Source: Bin55 sp964572845
GTDB taxonomy: Bacteria; Pseudomonadota; Gammaproteobacteria; Pseudomonadales; Azotimanducaceae
Length of the DNA: 64,000 bases
Reading direction: 5' to 3'
Assembly: GCA_964572845.1 (NCBI GenBank)
Contig: CAZNFX010000010.1
Coordinates: 1-64,000 of the forward strand
The position numbers and the translations under genes were made by a program. This document shows, piece after piece, positions 56,393-64,000 of the stretch. Below the pieces are notes generated by a model. The model saw only the letters and a list, made by a program, of their open reading frames with translations. It did not search any database and was not told the DNA's origin. Position 1 is the first letter of the stretch. Every line of letters starts with the position of its first letter.

Positions 56393-57211
56393 ATGGAAGC
56401 TCTGCTCAGCAACCGCCCGCTATGGATTGCACTCGGCGTGTCGCTGGCGCTTCATGCCGCGTTCGTCGTGTTCATCAATCTAGAAATCAATCCCATTCCT
56501 CGCGATCCAATCGTGCTCAACATGCGATTGGTGAAGCCTGTCGGAACGCTTCCAACCACTAACGACACGCTGATGGACTCCCCTCAGGAGATCGTCGGTC
56601 CGGAAGAACCAGTAATCGATTCGGTGGCTCCTGAGATCGATGGTGCTTTGAGTTTCGAGGAAGTCCTGTTTCCTGAGGATTTCCTGACTGACATGGACAT
56701 CACACTTAAGGAACCTGGAGTGGAAGAGGCAGCGGTGGACACAAGCACCAATGCCATTGCGCAAATGACCGTCGAAGACATGGTGCAGTCCATTGCAGAA
56801 ATTGCTGTGGCCAACTCCGAAGAAGAAAGCGAAAAACGCATTCGCCGATTGGCCGGCGACGGCACGTCGTCCATTGAAGAGACGTTCTACCTTAGAGCCT
56901 GGCTTCGAAAGGTGCGTCGCATCGGTCAATTGAATTACCCCAGCGAAGCCGTCCAAAAGAAGCTCTATGGAACTTTGAGCTTGTACGTGTCAATTGCACC
57001 GGATGGATCGTTGGTCGAAACGCGAGTCTTGGAATCCTCCGGCCATGAGGTTCTCGATAATGCTGCCGTGAACATTGTCAAACTTGCAGCTCCTTTCTCG
57101 CCATTCCCAGCCTCGATAGCGCGCGACACCGAATTGCTGGAGATTGTTCGAGAGTGGGAATTTCGAAAGGGCACCTACACTACAGATCCACCTCCTAAAG
57201 AAGAGAACTAG
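56393..57211 (+). CDS. TonB-family energy-transduction protein
   Basis: A 272-residue inner-membrane protein. An N-terminal anchor helix (about 9-29, ALGVSLALHAAFVVF) is followed by an acidic periplasmic linker that lacks the Pro-rich repeats of classical TonB. A C-terminal TonB_C domain (about 185-262) has YPSEAVQKKLYGTLSLYVSIAPDGSL and VLESSGHEVLDNAAV. It carries proton-motive energy to outer-membrane receptors, working with ExbB/ExbD. In many gammaproteobacteria a tonB paralogue sits between gshB and algH exactly as here. ATG 56393. Confidence 0.9.
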   Translation: MEALLSNRPLWIALGVSLALHAAFVVFINLEINPIPRDPIVLNMRLVKPVGTLPTTNDTLMDSPQEIVGPEEPVIDSVAPEIDGALSFEEVLFPEDFLTDMDITLKEPGVEEAAVDTSTNAIAQMTVEDMVQSIAEIAVANSEEESEKRIRRLAGDGTSSIEETFYLRAWLRKVRRIGQLNYPSEAVQKKLYGTLSLYVSIAPDGSLVETRVLESSGHEVLDNAAVNIVKLAAPFSPFPASIARDTELLEIVREWEFRKGTYTTDPPPKEEN

Positions 57212-57249
57212 TCCTCTAGACACCATTTGTTAGCGTTTACCATTACGGA

Positions 57250-57822
57250 ATGACCGAACAGTCTCTCGTCAATCACTTTCTACTAGCTTTGCCAAACCAA
57301 ATTGGCACCTATTTCGAGGATACATTGACCTTCCTCGTACGGCACAGCGACGAAGGAGCCATGGGATTCATCGTCAATCGGCCCATGCCCATCAAGCTGG
57401 CGGAACTGCTCAAGGAAGCCAATCTGGATCCCGTATCGGGAGAAGAAACGAACCTTTGGGAAGGCGGTCCCGTAAGTCCAACCCATCCCTCAATAATTCA
57501 CTCAGACGATTTCAGTACCGACAGCACCGTGGAAGTCGCAGAGGGCATAGGACTCACAACCGAACCATCTGGAGCCGGAATCTACGCGACGCTCAAAGCC
57601 ATCGCTGAGGGCATCGGGCCAAAGCAGTACATGTTTGTCTTGGGCTATGCAGGCTGGGCTCCCGGACAGTTGGAGGGAGAACTCAAGGAGAATGCGTGGG
57701 TGACTTGCCCGGCGGATCGGAAAATACTGTTCGATGAACCGCACCAATCCAAGGTTCGTAGCGTATCGTCCATTATCGGTGTGGACTTCAGCAAGTTCTC
57801 CCCTCAGGGCGGTATGGCCTAA
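57250..57822 (+). CDS. algH: YqgE/AlgH family protein
   Basis: A 190-residue member of the YqgE/AlgH (DUF179) family. The recognisable blocks are NHFLLALPN, GAMGFIVNRPM, the LWEGGPVSP loop, a YMFVLGYAGWAPGQLEGEL segment and the C-terminal IGVDFSKFSPQGGMA. The biochemical role is unsettled, though in Pseudomonas AlgH influences alginate and other functions. It sits 38 bases after the tonB-like gene and nine bases before ruvX, a gene order kept in many gammaproteobacteria. ATG 57250. Confidence 0.96.
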   Translation: MTEQSLVNHFLLALPNQIGTYFEDTLTFLVRHSDEGAMGFIVNRPMPIKLAELLKEANLDPVSGEETNLWEGGPVSPTHPSIIHSDDFSTDSTVEVAEGIGLTTEPSGAGIYATLKAIAEGIGPKQYMFVLGYAGWAPGQLEGELKENAWVTCPADRKILFDEPHQSKVRSVSSIIGVDFSKFSPQGGMA

Positions 57823-57830
57823 CGAGGTTT

Positions 57831-58253
57831 GTGCTGGTGGGAGCAATGTCTTTCGATTTCGGCATGTCGCACATTGGTGTGGCGATAATTGAAATTGGAA
57901 CCCGTTCAATCCAACCTACAGGGACCATAAAGGCTAAGAACGGCAGACCCAACACAGACCAATTGGATTTCCTCGTGAACACCTGGAAGCCCTCGGAATT
58001 GATCGTTGGACTGCCATTGAACATGGACGACTCCGAATCCCCCATGTCCCAGGCTTCGCGCAAGTTCGGCAAGTACTTGGAGCGGCGATTTTCATTGCCT
58101 GTGCATTTGGTTGACGAACGTCTTACAACAATGGATGCGCGGGACCGAACAGCAAACGCGCAACCGAATCATGCAATCGCCGCTTGTGCCATCGGCGAGA
58201 CTTGGTTGCATGAGCATATTGTCAACAACAGCTTCCGACGTGGCAACTCTTGA
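57831..58253 (+). CDS. ruvX: Holliday-junction resolvase-like RuvX (YqgF)
   Basis: A 140-residue RNase-H-fold nuclease of the RuvX/YqgF family, involved in 16S rRNA 5' maturation and possibly in Holliday-junction processing. The opening strand SFDFGMSHIGVAI holds the first catalytic Asp, IVGLPLNMD the Gly-rich loop, and VDERLTT the second acidic site. The start is GTG 57831. The stop shares four bases with the TTG start of yggS (TTGA), so the two are translationally coupled. Confidence 0.95.
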   Translation: MLVGAMSFDFGMSHIGVAIIEIGTRSIQPTGTIKAKNGRPNTDQLDFLVNTWKPSELIVGLPLNMDDSESPMSQASRKFGKYLERRFSLPVHLVDERLTTMDARDRTANAQPNHAIAACAIGETWLHEHIVNNSFRRGNS

Positions 58254-58975
58254 CCCAATACGTCAAGTCACAGGAACGGATCTCAAATGGACTTCTGGAC
58301 CGCTACCAGTCCGTAAGAGAAACAGTCCATGCCTCTAGCCTTGAAGCTGGCAGAGTTTCGAATTCTGTAAAGCTCCTCGCCGTCAGCAAGACGCGAAGTA
58401 CGAACGAAATACAAACACTGGCCGAACTGGGTCACCGTGACTTTGGCGAGAATTACGTTGCGGAAGCAAATAAGAAGATGCTCGAGCTTCGTAATCCGCA
58501 CTTGGTTTGGCACTTCATAGGTACCGTGCAATCCAACAAAACCAAACTCATTGCTCAGCACTTCGATTGGGTACAGTCTGTGGACCGAGAGCACATCGCC
58601 CGACGGCTTAGTGACGCACGGCGTGACAGCGACGCCAAGGATCCCCTAAACGTCTGCATTCAGATCAACATTGACGACGAGCCGCAGAAATCCGGAGTTT
58701 CGGTCGAACACCTCCCTACTCTGGTCCAACGCATGCAAGAATTGCCGTGCCTAAGATTACGTGGATTGATGGCAATTCCTAAGGTGCGGGACGATCCGGA
58801 GGACTCCCGCAACGCTTTTAGTAATCTTTACGAACTATTTCAACGGGTGAAACCGTCTGCGCCGGAGTGGTGGGACACGCTGTCCATGGGCATGACTGAC
58901 GACTATCGAATTGCCATCGAGGAAGGCGCAACCATGGTGCGTTTGGGCACCGCAATCTTTGGACCTCGAGCATGA
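58250..58975 (+). CDS. yggS: PLP homeostasis protein YggS/PROSC
   Basis: A 241-residue single-domain PLP-binding TIM-barrel protein that buffers pyridoxal phosphate and affects amino-acid metabolism. The PLP lysine lies in LLAVSKTRS. FGENYVAEA, WHFIGTVQSNK and the C-terminal LSMGMTDDY-IAIEEGATMVRLGTAIFG are the classic blocks. Start TTG 58250 overlaps the ruvX stop; the stop overlaps the proC ATG (ATGA at 58972-58975). The yggS-proC-yggT order is conserved across bacteria. Confidence 0.96.
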   Translation: MTQYVKSQERISNGLLDRYQSVRETVHASSLEAGRVSNSVKLLAVSKTRSTNEIQTLAELGHRDFGENYVAEANKKMLELRNPHLVWHFIGTVQSNKTKLIAQHFDWVQSVDREHIARRLSDARRDSDAKDPLNVCIQINIDDEPQKSGVSVEHLPTLVQRMQELPCLRLRGLMAIPKVRDDPEDSRNAFSNLYELFQRVKPSAPEWWDTLSMGMTDDYRIAIEEGATMVRLGTAIFGPRA

Positions 58976-59778
58976 GCTTGAAGATTGCAATCATTGGTGG
59001 AGGCCACATGGGTCGTGCACTTGCCTCGGGTATTGCAAATTGCACCGATCTGGATGCCGAAATCATCGTTGCGGACCCTTTGGCCAATCAATTGACAGGC
59101 TACGAACAAGGCAACGTACGCACAACATCGAACAATGACGAGGCCATATCACAGTCGGCGGTGGTTATCCTTGCCGTCAAACCGCAAGTGGTCAAGCCAG
59201 TCATAGTCGAACATGCCAACGAACTGCAAACCAAACTGGTGATTTCAATTGCTGCAGGGGTGCCGATGACAAACCTGGAAGCATGGTTGAAACCATCGAC
59301 TCCCATCATTCACTGCATGCCTAACTTGCCGGCATCGATAGGCGAGGGAATTACCGCTATCATTGCCAATTCGTTCGTGTCGAGCGACCAGAAAAATCTT
59401 ACGGACCGCATATTCAACGCAGTAGGCGACACCGTGTGGATCAAAGACGACTGGCACATCGACATAGTTACGGCAGTATCTGGCAGTGGCCCAGCTTATT
59501 TCTTCTATCTAATGGATGCCATGATCCAAGCGGCTATTGAATTGGGAATGGATGCGAGAGTAGCTAAAAGCCTTGCGACAAAGACTGCTCTCGGTGCGGC
59601 ATGCTTAGCTGCGGACTCACCCAAGGAACCTGCGATTCTACGCAGCGAAGTCGCCTCGCCCGGCGGCACTACCGAACGCGCTTTGGCAGCAATGGATGCG
59701 AACGGTGTCCGAGAATCCATCATCGACGCGGTCAAGGCCGCTTTCACACGATCCACCGAACTAACCGCGAGCTTGTAA
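58972..59778 (+). CDS. proC: Pyrroline-5-carboxylate reductase
   Basis: A 268-residue NAD(P)H enzyme catalysing the last step of proline synthesis. The Rossmann motif is GGGHMGRALASGI at the N-terminus. The C-terminal dimer/active-site block reads SGSGPAYFFYLMDAMIQAA, with SEVASPGGTTERAL further on. Start ATG 58972 overlaps yggS. Length and motifs are standard. Confidence 0.97.
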   Translation: MSLKIAIIGGGHMGRALASGIANCTDLDAEIIVADPLANQLTGYEQGNVRTTSNNDEAISQSAVVILAVKPQVVKPVIVEHANELQTKLVISIAAGVPMTNLEAWLKPSTPIIHCMPNLPASIGEGITAIIANSFVSSDQKNLTDRIFNAVGDTVWIKDDWHIDIVTAVSGSGPAYFFYLMDAMIQAAIELGMDARVAKSLATKTALGAACLAADSPKEPAILRSEVASPGGTTERALAAMDANGVRESIIDAVKAAFTRSTELTASL

Positions 59779-59783
59779 CTTCT

Positions 59784-60362
59784 GTGCCAAATCTATTGCT
59801 TCTCATACTTAGCTTCGCAGTCAGCGTTTTTGCACTCTTCAGCCTGCTCAGGTTTTTGCTTCAACTCTCAAAAGCCAATTTCTACAGTCCCATTGTGGAC
59901 GCAATAAAGAGGATCACGGATCCAGCGCTCCAGCCGCTACGCAAGTTCCTGCCGGCATCGGGTCAAATCGATCTCGCGTCTCTCATTGCCGCGCTGGTTC
60001 TGTATTCGATTTCCGAGTTTTTGATGGTCGCCCGAATGGGAGGCGACGCTCTCAGTATCTTTCCAATTTGGTCCTTTCCGTGGAATGGTGCCGTCGAAGC
60101 CCTGAATTTTTCCGTGTGGATCTATAACGTGGCCATCTTGATCTCAGTGATCATGAGCTGGGTTGCGCCCAATGTCTATTCACCCGCCGCGGAACTGGCA
60201 CGGCAACTGTCGGAACCGGTACTCGCGCCGATTCGAAGGTTCCTACCCACCATGGCCGGGTTCGACTTCTCACCCATGGTTGCCATGTTCATTCTGATCA
60301 CCGTGGTGTCTTACGTAATTCCCTACCTTAAATTCATACCTGAGACTTCAGTACCTACGTAA
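59784..60362 (+). CDS. yggT: YggT family membrane protein
   Basis: A 192-residue inner-membrane protein made of two YggT repeats. Each has a hydrophobic helix pair around a short motif with F-SP/YSP-(V/A)...L-EP-L-P-R-FLP: YSPIVDAIKRITDPALQPLRKFLP in the first half and YSPAAELARQLSEPVLAPIRRFLP in the second. It is associated with osmotic or cell-envelope homeostasis in some bacteria. The start is GTG 59784, five bases after the proC stop; the longer open frame upstream merely overlaps proC. Confidence 0.93.
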   Translation: MPNLLLLILSFAVSVFALFSLLRFLLQLSKANFYSPIVDAIKRITDPALQPLRKFLPASGQIDLASLIAALVLYSISEFLMVARMGGDALSIFPIWSFPWNGAVEALNFSVWIYNVAILISVIMSWVAPNVYSPAAELARQLSEPVLAPIRRFLPTMAGFDFSPMVAMFILITVVSYVIPYLKFIPETSVPT

Positions 60363-60374
60363 TGGGTCTTGAGG

Positions 60375-61511
60375 ATGCAAACGAGCTCCCGCGACAACCC
60401 AGAATCCGTGGGCATTGTTTCGCCCAATGTTCTGACTTTCAATCAAGGCATTACGCTGCAATGCGGCGAACAGCTCTCAACTTTCGAACTCATTTACGAA
60501 ACCTACGGTGAGCTGAATTCAGACCGCACCAACGCGATTCTGATATGCCACGCCCTTTCCGGACACCATCACGCCGCGGGATTTCACCAAGACGACGAAG
60601 ATCGAGCCGGTTGGTGGGACAACTGCATTGGCCCAGGGAAACCTATTGACACGAACAGATTTCACGTGGTGTCGCTTAACAACCTAGGGGGATGTCACGG
60701 ATCCACTGGACCGCTTTCCAACAACCCGCGAACCGACGAGCCCTATGGATCGGAATTTCCTACCATCGCGGTGAGGGATTGGGTCAAGACTCAAGCGATG
60801 TTGGCGGACACGCTGGGAATTGAGCGATTCGCAGCGGTCATCGGCGGAAGCTTGGGTGGAATGCAAGCTCTGCAATGGAGCATAGACTATCCAGACCGCA
60901 TCGGACATGCAGTACTAATCGCGTGCGCACCGAAACTTTCGGCGCAAAACATTGCGTTCAATGAAATCGCACGACTTGCCATCAACATGGATGAACCGCT
61001 ACAACTTGCTTCCGACGGGATGCCTGGGCTTGGACTGGCTCGAATGATTGGACACGTGACCTACCTGTCAGACGACTCCATGGGCATGAAATTTGGGCGA
61101 GAAGTCAAGAAGGGCGATATCGAACAGGGCCGAGACGTGCAGTTTCAAGTGGAGAGCTATCTCCACTATCAAGGTTCCAAGTTCGCGCAAGCATTTGATC
61201 CAAATACATACATCTTGGTGACCCGCGCATTGGATTACTTCGATCCGGCAATCGAACACCAAGGAGACTTGGTGGAAACGCTGAAGCGAGCAACCGCGAA
61301 ATTTCTCGTAATCTCGTTCACGAGCGATTGGCGATTCTCTCCCGCACGATCGAACGAAATCATTGATGCACTTGTGGCGGCGGGAAAAAGCACGGCAAGT
61401 GCGAACATAATAAGCAGCATGGGTCACGATTCGTTTCTGATGGAAATTCCCCGGTACTTCAGTGTCTTGCGAGCTTATCTTGCTAGCGTAGCGGAAGAAG
61501 TAGGCGTATGA
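60375..61511 (+). CDS. metX: Homoserine O-acyltransferase MetX
   Basis: A 378-residue alpha/beta-hydrolase-fold enzyme that activates homoserine for methionine synthesis. The LICHALSGHHHAAG segment, the GGSLGGMQALQW nucleophile elbow (catalytic Ser), the late Asp in FTSDW and His in MGHDSFL complete the triad. In gammaproteobacteria many MetX proteins use succinyl-CoA rather than acetyl-CoA; the sequence alone, read by eye, does not settle which. Start ATG 60375 (a TTG at 60369 is the alternative). The stop overlaps the metW start (ATGA). Confidence 0.95.
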   Translation: MQTSSRDNPESVGIVSPNVLTFNQGITLQCGEQLSTFELIYETYGELNSDRTNAILICHALSGHHHAAGFHQDDEDRAGWWDNCIGPGKPIDTNRFHVVSLNNLGGCHGSTGPLSNNPRTDEPYGSEFPTIAVRDWVKTQAMLADTLGIERFAAVIGGSLGGMQALQWSIDYPDRIGHAVLIACAPKLSAQNIAFNEIARLAINMDEPLQLASDGMPGLGLARMIGHVTYLSDDSMGMKFGREVKKGDIEQGRDVQFQVESYLHYQGSKFAQAFDPNTYILVTRALDYFDPAIEHQGDLVETLKRATAKFLVISFTSDWRFSPARSNEIIDALVAAGKSTASANIISSMGHDSFLMEIPRYFSVLRAYLASVAEEVGV

Positions 61512-62104
61512 GAGTAGACCTGCAGCACGTCGCGGACTTCATCGAAGAAAACTCGCGAGTATTGGACCTCGGATGTGGCGAAGGGGAACTTCTATCTCAT
61601 CTGCAGGAAACGAAGAACATCAATGGCTATGGCATTGAAAAGGACCAAGAGGCCATTGAGGAATGCATTCGACGCGGAGTCAATGTCATAGAACACGATC
61701 TCAATTTGGGTTTGGACCGATTTCCCAACGACAGCTTTGACATTGTGGTAATGACGGAAACGCTGCAAGCTCTCGAGTCTCCACGGACACTTCTCAAGGA
61801 ACTGCTGCGCATCGCGCAGAGGTGCATCGTATCGTTTCCGAACTTCGGCCATTGGCGCTGTCGGTTCCAACTGCTGTTTCGTGGTCGCATGCCCGTCGCA
61901 GAACACTTGCCGCACCAGTGGTACGACACGCCCAACATACACTTGTGCACGTTTAGAGACTTTGACGAGCTGTGCCGCAGCGAAGGATTGCAGGTCATTG
62001 AACGAAGCGTTGTCGACCCAAGATATCGCAAAGTCTCCAAGAAGAGTAGCTTGTCAAATGTGTTCGGTACCACTGGCTTCTATGTGTTAGGACGCCCCCT
62101 GTGA
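61508..62104 (+). CDS. metW: Methionine biosynthesis protein MetW
   Basis: A 198-residue class I methyltransferase-fold protein that works with MetX. The SAM-type motif is VLDLGCGEGELLSHL; the family-specific GYGIEKD, LNLGLDRFPNDSFDIVVMTETLQAL and SFPNFGHW-CRFQLLFRGRMPV blocks follow. It is translationally coupled to metX (ATGA at 61508) and to the DUF4426 gene (GTGA at 62101). This metX-metW pair is the usual proteobacterial arrangement. Confidence 0.96.
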   Translation: MRVDLQHVADFIEENSRVLDLGCGEGELLSHLQETKNINGYGIEKDQEAIEECIRRGVNVIEHDLNLGLDRFPNDSFDIVVMTETLQALESPRTLLKELLRIAQRCIVSFPNFGHWRCRFQLLFRGRMPVAEHLPHQWYDTPNIHLCTFRDFDELCRSEGLQVIERSVVDPRYRKVSKKSSLSNVFGTTGFYVLGRPL

Positions 62105-62532
62105 GAAACTACCTTGGCGTTGCTGTTGTTCTGCTGGTCGCAGGTTTGGCATTTGCGGAACAAGCTGTCGAATTCGACGACTGGAAGGTCCATTACAGCG
62201 TCATTCCGTCCACGTTCATTTCCAAAGAGGTTGCAGAAAAGCACAAGCTTGTTCGTGGAAACGACCGCGCGTTATGCAACATTTCAGTTATCGATCCCGA
62301 TGGAGACTCCTTCGAGGCAAAGGTAGCGGGCAACTACAAGAACCTGATGGGCCAGGAGCTGAAGCTCAAATTCAAGACTATCAAGGAATCCGACGCAGTC
62401 TACTTTCTTGCAAGCTTCAAATTCACGGAAGGCGAGAAGCTCAAGTTCGAAATTGATGTTGAATTCGACGACAGAAAGGAGACTCTAACTTTCGAGCAAG
62501 AGGTGTACTCGAGTCTAGGGGAGAGCGGCTAG
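62101..62532 (+). CDS. DUF4426 secreted protein
   Basis: A 143-residue protein with a signal peptide (about 1-19, ending AFA), then a beta-sandwich domain of the DUF4426 family, which regularly follows metW in gammaproteobacteria. Typical blocks are HYSVIPSTFISKEVA-K, RALCNISV and a strand-rich C-terminus. The function is unknown. Start GTG 62101 overlaps the metW stop by four bases. Confidence 0.9.
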   Translation: MRNYLGVAVVLLVAGLAFAEQAVEFDDWKVHYSVIPSTFISKEVAEKHKLVRGNDRALCNISVIDPDGDSFEAKVAGNYKNLMGQELKLKFKTIKESDAVYFLASFKFTEGEKLKFEIDVEFDDRKETLTFEQEVYSSLGESG

Positions 62533-62575
62533 CCAACGTGGAGGAGTCATCAACCGTGTTTGAGATTGAAGTCCA

Positions 62576-63502
62576 TTGAAAGCAATCTTCGACTTTCAGA
62601 GGCAATCCATCTACGACGATGACATTACCCATAAATACCATTTTCCTCGACGTTATCGCGAAGTAGCCGAGAAATCAGTCGGAGATTGGATCGTCTATCG
62701 GCAGACTCAAAGAGGGTCAGGCCAAAAGACCTATATGGCATTAGCAAGGCATGTTGCAATTGAACCAGATACCCACAATCCAAGTCACTTCTATGCCAGA
62801 ATTGACAACTTCATTCCTTTCAATCGTGACGTACCCTTCCACAAAAGGAAAAGAACGTACTGGGAGAGTACTCTCAACGAAATACCTTCGGCCCGGGTAG
62901 GTAGTTCTCTTCGGGGCAACGCGATGAGAACAATCTCAGAAGAAGACTTCGGAGAAATCGCTTTCCATGGATTAGGCCAGCTCTTCGATCAAGAAATGGC
63001 AAAACGCCTCTATGCGGAACCGTTTCTCGATGAAGCCATCGATGCCGATCTTGCACTTGCGGACTCTATCGAAAAAGCCAGAAAAATCACCGAGCTAGTC
63101 ACCAACCGCCCCGTGCGAGACGCGAATTTCCGGCACATCATATTGGATGCCTATAGTGATACATGTGCAATCACGGGACTTCGCATTGTCAACGGGTTTG
63201 GCAGAGCAGAGGCCAATGCGGCGCATATCCGCCCCGTCAAGGAGAATGGACCCGATATTGTTCGCAATGGGTTGGCCTTGTCGGCAACCTGCCACTGGTT
63301 GTTCGATAGACATCTCATCAGTTTGACCGATGAATGCGAGCTGCTCGTATCCAAGAACCTGCCGAAGAGACTAACCAATCTGTTCCCCTCTCAAGGACAC
63401 AAGATCCTCCTCCCTGACAATAGGCTCAAGCGTCCCAATCCGTTATTTCTGGAGCATCACCGCAATCAGTTTGACGAGAAATTGCGCGCCGGGGCTCTAT
63501 GA
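62576..63502 (+). CDS. HNH endonuclease (HNH_2 type)
   Basis: A 308-residue protein. Its N-terminal half is a domain of unknown type with an aromatic-rich YHFPRRYRE...VGDWIVYRQTQRG opening, seen in putative restriction-type endonucleases. Its C-terminal part (about 195-265) is an HNH nuclease: CAITGLR, AEANAAHIRPV, NGLALSATCHWLFDRHL. This layout is common in restriction-like or accessory nucleases. The TTG start at 62576 is the frame's first and not certain. It sits immediately after the conserved met cluster, where rdgB often lies, so the segment is probably an insertion. Confidence 0.82.
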   Translation: MKAIFDFQRQSIYDDDITHKYHFPRRYREVAEKSVGDWIVYRQTQRGSGQKTYMALARHVAIEPDTHNPSHFYARIDNFIPFNRDVPFHKRKRTYWESTLNEIPSARVGSSLRGNAMRTISEEDFGEIAFHGLGQLFDQEMAKRLYAEPFLDEAIDADLALADSIEKARKITELVTNRPVRDANFRHIILDAYSDTCAITGLRIVNGFGRAEANAAHIRPVKENGPDIVRNGLALSATCHWLFDRHLISLTDECELLVSKNLPKRLTNLFPSQGHKILLPDNRLKRPNPLFLEHHRNQFDEKLRAGAL

Positions 63503-63646
63503 GCGCACGAATACACCTCGTGACGCGATTCAATCGTGAGATTCGAGGAGTCTGCCCATGCGGCGGCGAATGCCGCTCACATATCCCTTTCTTGTTAGGG
63601 TGCCACACTTAGTTCGACAAACCATGCGTCGCTGATCGAGACGCCG

Positions 63647-64000
63647 ATGCCAAACAGCACCGCCTATTCACCAAAGTGCCTCTCAATCGACTTGGAGGTT
63701 GACAAGGAGTCCAGTCGCGTTTTTGCTTTGGCGGCAGTTAGGTCTGATTCGGACAAACGGGTTTGCTTGCGAGGAGCCATCGTCAAATCGGAGATTTGGA
63801 AGTTGGACGAACTGAGCGACGGCGTCGATTTCGTTGTTGGTCATAATTTCCTAGACTTCGATGTGCGGCACCTTCAAGCGCTTGCTCCGGACCTGGCGTG
63901 CCTCAAGAAGCCCATGATTGACACGCTGCGTCTCGGACCACTCGCCTATCCCCGCAATCCCTACCACCACCTCGTCAAACACTACAAAGATCCCAAATTA
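63647..64000 (+). CDS. 3'-5' exonuclease-like domain, partial (runs off window)
   Basis: The first 118 codons of a gene truncated by the window edge, starting at ATG 63647. The visible part resembles a DEDD-type exonuclease: SIDLEVDKES (D-x-E), VVGHNFLDFDVRHL (the GHN-x2-FD motif) and CLKKPMIDTLRLGPLAYP. A similar N-terminal domain is found, from memory, on some RecQ-family helicases, so the full gene may encode a helicase-nuclease. The rest is not visible. It is probably part of the same accessory strip as the HNH gene before it. Confidence 0.7.
   Translation, partial: MPNSTAYSPKCLSIDLEVDKESSRVFALAAVRSDSDKRVCLRGAIVKSEIWKLDELSDGVDFVVGHNFLDFDVRHLQALAPDLACLKKPMIDTLRLGPLAYPRNPYHHLVKHYKDPKL

Noticed and set aside
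63560..63576. Hairpin after the HNH gene as terminator
   Set aside because: Only a five-base GC stem with a seven-base loop and no following T-run.

Overview
The window is a piece of a gammaproteobacterial chromosome, of moderate GC by eye. The right end carries the conserved gammaproteobacterial housekeeping block tonB-like / algH(yqgE) / ruvX / yggS / proC / yggT / metX / metW / DUF4426 (56393-62532), with gshB a little upstream (45225). No tRNA, rRNA, CRISPR array or insertion sequence was seen.

The outstanding content is an apparently near-complete sterol biosynthesis locus at 11303-28105, which is rare in bacteria. In order it holds: a sterol C-24 methyltransferase (SMT1); a one-step squalene synthase, translationally coupled to a five-helix membrane protein that looks like a diverged EBP/EXPERA (sterol delta8-delta7 isomerase) relative; then, on the other strand, 3beta-HSD-like SdmB, Rieske oxygenase SdmA, an ERG4/ERG24-type sterol reductase, CYP51, and a 1123-residue fusion of squalene monooxygenase with oxidosqualene cyclase. 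Upstream on the same strand lie a fused HMG-CoA reductase-mevalonate kinase and a type I IPP isomerase. A second, divergent SMT follows at 26999. Together these predict mevalonate supply, FPP to squalene to oxidosqualene, cyclisation (lanosterol-type is favoured), C-14 and C-4 demethylation, reduction or isomerisation, and one or two side-chain methylations. FPP synthase, HMG-CoA synthase, phosphomevalonate kinase, diphosphomevalonate decarboxylase and a C-5 desaturase are not in the window.

Left of the sterol locus (1-11300) are a lipoprotein-type VOC protein, NhaA, a two-gene unit of a tandem DUF488 protein and a probable dual-OB protein, a thioredoxin-tailed lipoprotein, an SRPBCC protein and small membrane proteins.

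From 26000 to 32200 lies an accessory strip: an orphan AbiEi-type antitoxin, SMT2, a HigB/HigA-ImmA pair with a strong inverted repeat in front, a near-perfect terminator hairpin, and a PD-(D/E)XK nuclease gene that appears split in two. From 32480 to 39392 there are three homologous, membrane-anchored helical-repeat proteins of unknown function, interrupted by the remains of a heme-uptake ATPase and an intact heme-monooxygenase-like gene. Beyond them are a GluR0-type ligand-gated channel gene broken by one in-frame amber codon, outer-membrane proteins, an FxLYD protein, a PhyH dioxygenase, gshB, a giant subtilase with a C-terminal propeller, and lnt. A decayed second copy of the lnt 5' end and a decayed M48 peptidase gene show that 53300-56390 is a region of gene erosion. 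The housekeeping block is followed by an HNH endonuclease and a partial exonuclease-like gene that runs off the window.
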